This document shows, piece after piece, positions 5,601 through 8,274 of a DNA stretch of 8,274 nt. Below the pieces are notes generated by a model, which was not told the origin of the DNA, made no database searches, and saw only the letters and a program-made list of their open reading frames with translations. Within the stretch, counting starts at the first letter, position 1; each line of letters opens with the position of its first letter. Both the position numbers and the translations under genes were made by a program. The DNA is from GCA-2737595 sp037138535 (GTDB taxonomy: Bacteria; Actinomycetota; Actinomycetes; Nanopelagicales; Nanopelagicaceae), in contig JBAXIG010000066.1 in the NCBI GenBank assembly GCA_037138535.1, positions 1 through 8,274 on the forward strand. Reading direction: 5' to 3'.

Positions 5601-5606
5601 ACCCTA
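5601..5606 (-). promoter_or_regulatory. -10 element (TAGGGT) of a probable leaderless DUF4177-RidA-MBL promoter
   Basis: On the minus strand TAGGGT (5606-5601) is followed by six bases and the DUF4177 ATG. A weak -35 candidate TTGCAC (5631-5626) lies 19 bases upstream. A G-rich stretch before the ATG could instead act as a Shine-Dalgarno, so leaderless initiation is not certain. Confidence 0.42.
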
Positions 5607-5638
5607 TGACTGCCCGAGCCCAGAAGTGCAATCGCTAT

Positions 5639-5644
5639 TACGCT
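5639..5644 (+). promoter_or_regulatory. -10 element (TACGCT) of a probable leaderless promoter for the ATPase pair
   Basis: TACGCT is followed by six bases and the ATG at 5651. No Shine-Dalgarno is present. The same hexamer at the same distance precedes the gene at 7667. No -35 is recognisable. Confidence 0.45.
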
Positions 5645-5650
5645 GTGAAT

Positions 5651-6553
5651 ATGAATCCCGCACCCCGCCTCCACGTGGTGACCGGCAAAGGCGGGACAGG
5701 TAAGACCACCCTGGCAGCCGCCCTAGCGCTCTCCTTTGCCCAGGCGGGAGCTGAGACGCTGCTCCTGGAGGTCGAGGGACGAGCGGGGCTGGCACCGCTC
5801 TTTGGGCGCGGAGATCTGCCCTACCAGGAGGTGGAGATTGCCAAGAATCTTTGGGGCATGAGCGTGGATCCCCGGGAGGCCCTCCTTGAGTACATCGAGA
5901 TGTATTACAAAGCCGGGGCAGCCGGCCGGGCGCTTGCCAAATTCGGCGTGATCGACTTTGCCACCACCATCGCTCCGGGTTTGCGAGATGTCCTACTGAC
6001 TGGAAAAGCGTACGAAGCCACCCGAAGACGCCCGGGAAATAAATCGGGATCAACTTTTGAAGGTCCCTGGGTTTACGACGCAGTTGTGATGGATGCCCCA
6101 CCCACCGGGCGCATCGGAAAATTTCTCGACATCAATGCACAACTCGCATCACTTGCCAAAGTAGGACCCATTCGAAAGCAAGCAGAATCGATTAGCGAAC
6201 TCATGCACTCTGGAATGACTACGGTGCACATGGTCACACTGCCAGAAGAGATGCCTATCCAAGAGTCACTAGAAGCAATTACTGAATTGCGTGGTCTTGG
6301 TATTCAGGTGGGTCACGTATTCGTAAATCAAATGCAGGAGGAGAAAGAATTCGGCACTTTTTCCGATCCAATCGATTCCACTGTTGCGACAGCTCTTCGC
6401 ACAGAAGTCGATCGCTACCGAAAACGCGTCACTCGGCAACAAGAACAGCTGAAGCTTCTTAAAGATTTTGACGTGATAGAAATCGCACATATGGGTGAAG
6501 AGATTTCATTTGAGATTTTGGAATTCATCGCTACTGGGTTGCGTGAAGCATGA
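5651..6553 (+). CDS. Get3/ArsA-like P-loop ATPase, first of a pair (Rv3679-type)
   Basis: The 300-residue protein starts MNPAPRLHVV, followed by the deviant Walker A GKGGTGKTT (12-20) with the signature Lys13 and P-loop Lys18. Switch II is MDAPPTGRIGKFLD (147-160). Conserved blocks FATTIAPGLRDVLLTGK (103-119) and VTLPEEMPIQESLEAI (195-210) match mycobacterial Rv3679 as I recall it. Get3 and ArsA are soluble dimeric ATPases for tail-anchored protein delivery or arsenite export; the Cys residues for metal binding are absent. In mycobacteria the pair has been described, from memory, as BagA/BagB, Get3 homologues that form a complex. Function here is inferred, and arsenic resistance is unlikely with no ars genes nearby. 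The frame is open to ATG 5606, but ATG 5651 is preferred because of TACGCT-N6-ATG and a normal N-terminus. The stop overlaps the next gene as ATGA. The first 300 bases are about 65% GC, against about 45% later in the gene. Confidence 0.93.
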   Translation: MNPAPRLHVVTGKGGTGKTTLAAALALSFAQAGAETLLLEVEGRAGLAPLFGRGDLPYQEVEIAKNLWGMSVDPREALLEYIEMYYKAGAAGRALAKFGVIDFATTIAPGLRDVLLTGKAYEATRRRPGNKSGSTFEGPWVYDAVVMDAPPTGRIGKFLDINAQLASLAKVGPIRKQAESISELMHSGMTTVHMVTLPEEMPIQESLEAITELRGLGIQVGHVFVNQMQEEKEFGTFSDPIDSTVATALRTEVDRYRKRVTRQQEQLKLLKDFDVIEIAHMGEEISFEILEFIATGLREA

Positions 6554-7617
6554 TCCGTGAGTTATTGAATGATCCAGAGACTCGTGTGATTCTCTGTTGC
6601 GGATCTGGCGGAGTGGGAAAGACCACTACCGCTGCTGCGATTGCGCTGAAAGCTGCTGAGCAAGGGCGCAAGACGGTAGTGCTCACCATTGATCCTGCCC
6701 GGCGATTAGCACAAGCGTTGGGTCTCAACGAATTAAGTTTCGAACCACACGCAGTGAAAGACGTCTCGAATCTCTATGCAATGCAACTCGATATGAAACG
6801 CACTTTCGATGAGATCGTGTTAGCGCACGCTGACGCGAAGCGCGCCCGCACGATTCTGGAAAACCCGTTCTATAAGTCTCTCTCCTCATCCTTTGCCGGT
6901 ACCCAGGAGTACATGGCAATGGAAAAACTCGGCCAACTCCTGGCTTCAAACGAGTGGGATCTCATCGTGGTCGACACTCCTCCAAGCCGTTCCGCGCTGG
7001 ACTTCCTTGATGCGCCCGCCAGACTCGGTTCATTTCTAGACGGTCGACTCATAAAATTCCTCACCACGCCTGCAAAGGCAGGTGGGTGGGCGCTGACTCG
7101 CATCCTTAATTCAGGGATTCAACTCTTTGCATCCACTGTTTCAAAAATTCTGGGAGGAGAGTTCCTCGCTGATATTTCAGCCTTTGTGGCGGCACTTGAT
7201 TCAGTCTTTGGTGGCTTTCGTAAGCGCGCAGATGAGACATATAAGTTATTGAAGGCACCAGGAAGTGCATTCATAGTAGTTGCCATTCCAGAGCGCGATC
7301 CTATTCGCGAAGCGGAGTTCTTTATCGAGCGACTTATCTCGGAAGGCATGCCTCTCGCTGGTGTAATCGTGAACCGAGTGAGCCCCACACTTGCCCCTCT
7401 CACCATCGCCGCAAGCAAAGAGTTGAGCAAAAGCGCCTCCCCGGAATTAGCGGCCGCGCTGGAACTACACATGGAGAATCTCCGTGTGAAGAGCAACGAG
7501 GATCGATTAATTAAGGCAATCAAGTGCCCCGCACTTTTGCGTATCGAGGATGCGGGTGCAGATATCAGCGACCTCGCTGGGCTCCGTTCTATAAACCTCT
7601 CCGGCAACTCTCTGTGA
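6550..7617 (+). CDS. Get3/ArsA-like P-loop ATPase, second of a pair (Rv3680-type)
   Basis: The 355-residue protein has a Walker A GSGGVGKTTT (18-27), where Ser19 replaces the signature Lys of the deviant P-loop while Lys24 is kept. Further motifs are LTIDPARRLAQALGL (45-59, the switch I region), GTQEYMAMEKLGQLL (117-131), VVDTPPSRSALDFLDAP (140-156, switch II) and GVIVNR (271-276). These resemble mycobacterial Rv3680 closely, as I remember it, and that protein also lacks the signature Lys. Residues 160-210 are hydrophobic and helical, the area where Get3 builds its substrate groove. The ATG overlaps the stop of the first ATPase as ATGA, so the two are co-translated and probably act as a heteromeric ATPase. 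The client is unknown: membrane-protein targeting is an inference from the fold, and no transmembrane receptor is encoded nearby. Length and motif order are normal and no frameshift is seen. Confidence 0.94.
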   Translation: MIRELLNDPETRVILCCGSGGVGKTTTAAAIALKAAEQGRKTVVLTIDPARRLAQALGLNELSFEPHAVKDVSNLYAMQLDMKRTFDEIVLAHADAKRARTILENPFYKSLSSSFAGTQEYMAMEKLGQLLASNEWDLIVVDTPPSRSALDFLDAPARLGSFLDGRLIKFLTTPAKAGGWALTRILNSGIQLFASTVSKILGGEFLADISAFVAALDSVFGGFRKRADETYKLLKAPGSAFIVVAIPERDPIREAEFFIERLISEGMPLAGVIVNRVSPTLAPLTIAASKELSKSASPELAAALELHMENLRVKSNEDRLIKAIKCPALLRIEDAGADISDLAGLRSINLSGNSL

Positions 7618-7654
7618 TATTTCAAAGAGGCACCCAGAGTTTCCACCGTTCCCC

Positions 7655-7660
7655 TACGCT
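7655..7660 (+). promoter_or_regulatory. -10 element (TACGCT) of a probable leaderless promoter for the secreted-protein gene
   Basis: TACGCT is followed by six bases and the ATG at 7667. The hexamer and spacing are identical to those before the ATPase pair. It lies in the 49-base gap after the second ATPase, so this gene probably has its own promoter. No -35 and no Shine-Dalgarno are seen. Confidence 0.45.
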
Positions 7661-7666
7661 CGTGCC

Positions 7667-8274
7667 ATGAAGAGATCTCGCACCCTCGGACTCGTGCTCG
7701 TCGCTGCCCTCTCGCTCGGCGCCACTGCCGTCGCTTCCGCTGCTACCAAACCTAAAACACTCTCCTTCACCGCTGAAGTCTGGGCAGATAATTGGTTCGC
7801 GCTTTATGCGAACGGCAAGAAGGTGGGCGAAGATTCAGTTTCCATCACCACCGAGAGATCTTTTAATTCCGAAGTAATTACTTTCAATGCCTCTTATCCG
7901 CTCACTCTCGGTTTAGTGGCGAAAGATTACATCGCTAACGATTCTGGCCTTGAATACATCGGATCGCCGCGTCAACAAATCGGCGACGGTGGCATTATCG
8001 CGCAAGTTCGCGAAACAAAGAGTAAGAAATTTGTAGCTGCCACTGGGTCAAAATGGCGAGCACTTGTGATCCATAAAGCACCGCTTAATCCCGAGTGTGT
8101 CAGATCTTCAAACCCAATCGCTGAGTGCACTTTTACAAAGAGCGAGGAACCAATGGGTTGGAGTGCAAGTACTTACAAAGATTCGAAGTGGACATTTGCC
8201 AAGATCTACACGGAAGAAGAAGTGGGTGTTAAAGAGGGATATAACACGATCAAGTGGGCCTCAAGTGCAAAATT
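7667..8274 (+). CDS. secreted protein of unknown function, N-terminal part (cut by window edge)
   Basis: An open frame of 202 codons runs to the window end. It starts MKRSRTLGLVLVAALSLGAT, a classical Sec signal peptide: a basic start, a hydrophobic core and a likely cleavage after Ala-Ser-Ala (23-25). No lipobox is present, so the product should be released or held outside the membrane. The early mature part, VWADNWFALYANGKKVGEDS (38-57), resembles the strand-turn pattern of galactose-binding-like jelly-roll domains, where D-x-x-x-x-L-Y-x-N-G-K is common; that is inference from pattern only. Tryptophans are frequent. Two cysteines, 144 and 154, could form a disulfide. I do not recognise the family with certainty. 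At this position mycobacteria have whiB4 and ponA2, so the synteny ends here. The start is supported by TACGCT-N6-ATG. Confidence 0.82.
   Translation, partial: MKRSRTLGLVLVAALSLGATAVASAATKPKTLSFTAEVWADNWFALYANGKKVGEDSVSITTERSFNSEVITFNASYPLTLGLVAKDYIANDSGLEYIGSPRQQIGDGGIIAQVRETKSKKFVAATGSKWRALVIHKAPLNPECVRSSNPIAECTFTKSEEPMGWSASTYKDSKWTFAKIYTEEEVGVKEGYNTIKWASSAK

Noticed and set aside
5604..6101. Long open frame on the minus strand opposite the first ATPase
   Set aside because: The predicted protein is rich in Pro, Arg, Gly and Ser with no recognisable motif, and it lies antisense to the P-loop and conserved blocks of the ATPase. High local GC explains the lack of stops.
6221..6236. Crp-like site GGTGC-N6-TCACA
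   Set aside because: It is close to TGTGA-N6-TCACA but lies deep in the coding sequence of the first ATPase, far from any promoter, and is explained by its codons.
5651..7617. Arsenite-resistance operon
   Set aside because: The two ATPases have the ArsA/Get3 fold, but there is no arsB, arsC, arsD or arsR nearby, the metal-binding cysteines are missing, and the synteny matches the Rv3679-Rv3680 pair.
7606..7641. Possible terminator AACTCT...AGAGTT after the second ATPase
   Set aside because: The stem is only six A/T-rich pairs around a 24-base loop, with no T-tract. It is too weak to call.
7119..7646. Minus-strand open frame opposite the second ATPase
   Set aside because: It is low complexity, has no motif, and is fully antisense to conserved ATPase sequence.

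Overview
The window looks like chromosomal DNA from a streamlined, mid-GC actinobacterium. The gene order is, from memory, the conserved actinobacterial block of Mycobacterium tuberculosis Rv3671c-Rv3680: CvpA/MarP, Nudix, thioredoxin-like, nth | crp | MBL hydrolase, RidA-like, DUF4177 | two Get3/ArsA-like ATPases. Three things point to a reduced-genome, perhaps aquatic lineage (acI/Nanopelagicales-like, or a small Microbacteriaceae relative): GC near 50% by eye rather than about 70%, very tight packing, and loss of the protease half of the MarP homologue. This placement is inference, since no rRNA or marker phylogeny is available here. No tRNA, rRNA, CRISPR array, insertion sequence or phage gene was seen, and no stretch longer than about 300 bases lacks a gene.

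Layout. (1) 1-183, minus: N-terminal part of a CBS-domain protein, cut by the window edge. (2) 288-1040, plus: an SDR oxidoreductase, divergent from the CBS gene. (3) 3469 down to 1085, minus: a four-gene operon nth > thioredoxin-like lipoprotein > CoA-type Nudix hydrolase > CvpA-type membrane protein. Each junction is a 4-base ATGA/GTGA overlap. (4) 3524-4198, plus: the cAMP-receptor-type regulator crp, divergent from nth across 54 bases. (5) 5594 down to 4182, minus: DUF4177 small protein (55 aa) > RidA-family protein > metallo-beta-lactamase-fold hydrolase. The last gene overlaps the 3' end of crp tail to tail by 17 bases. (6) 5651-7617, plus: two overlapping Get3/ArsA-like ATPases, divergent from the DUF4177 operon. 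(7) 7667 onward, plus: a secreted protein of unknown function running off the window. It stands where I would expect whiB4/ponA2 in mycobacteria.

How the parts relate. Nth repairs oxidised pyrimidines, the thioredoxin-like lipoprotein works on thiols outside the membrane, and the Nudix enzyme probably cleaves CoA-type nucleotides. CvpA is the membrane part of what is a membrane-anchored protease in other actinobacteria. RidA and the MBL enzyme look like metabolite-damage or thioester housekeeping. The two ATPases are probably partners in one complex.

Most notable signals. There is a perfect 15-bp inverted repeat (8-base loop) just inside the MBL coding sequence. Five of the seven genes at the head of a transcription unit carry TANNNT exactly six bases before an ATG, a leaderless-transcription signature. 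A tandem 7-bp repeat sits at the ridA stop codon, and loss of one unit would fuse RidA to the MBL enzyme in frame. The first Get3-like ATPase gene contains an abrupt GC step. The Crp protein has a Trp where its relatives have Asn in the cAMP pocket.
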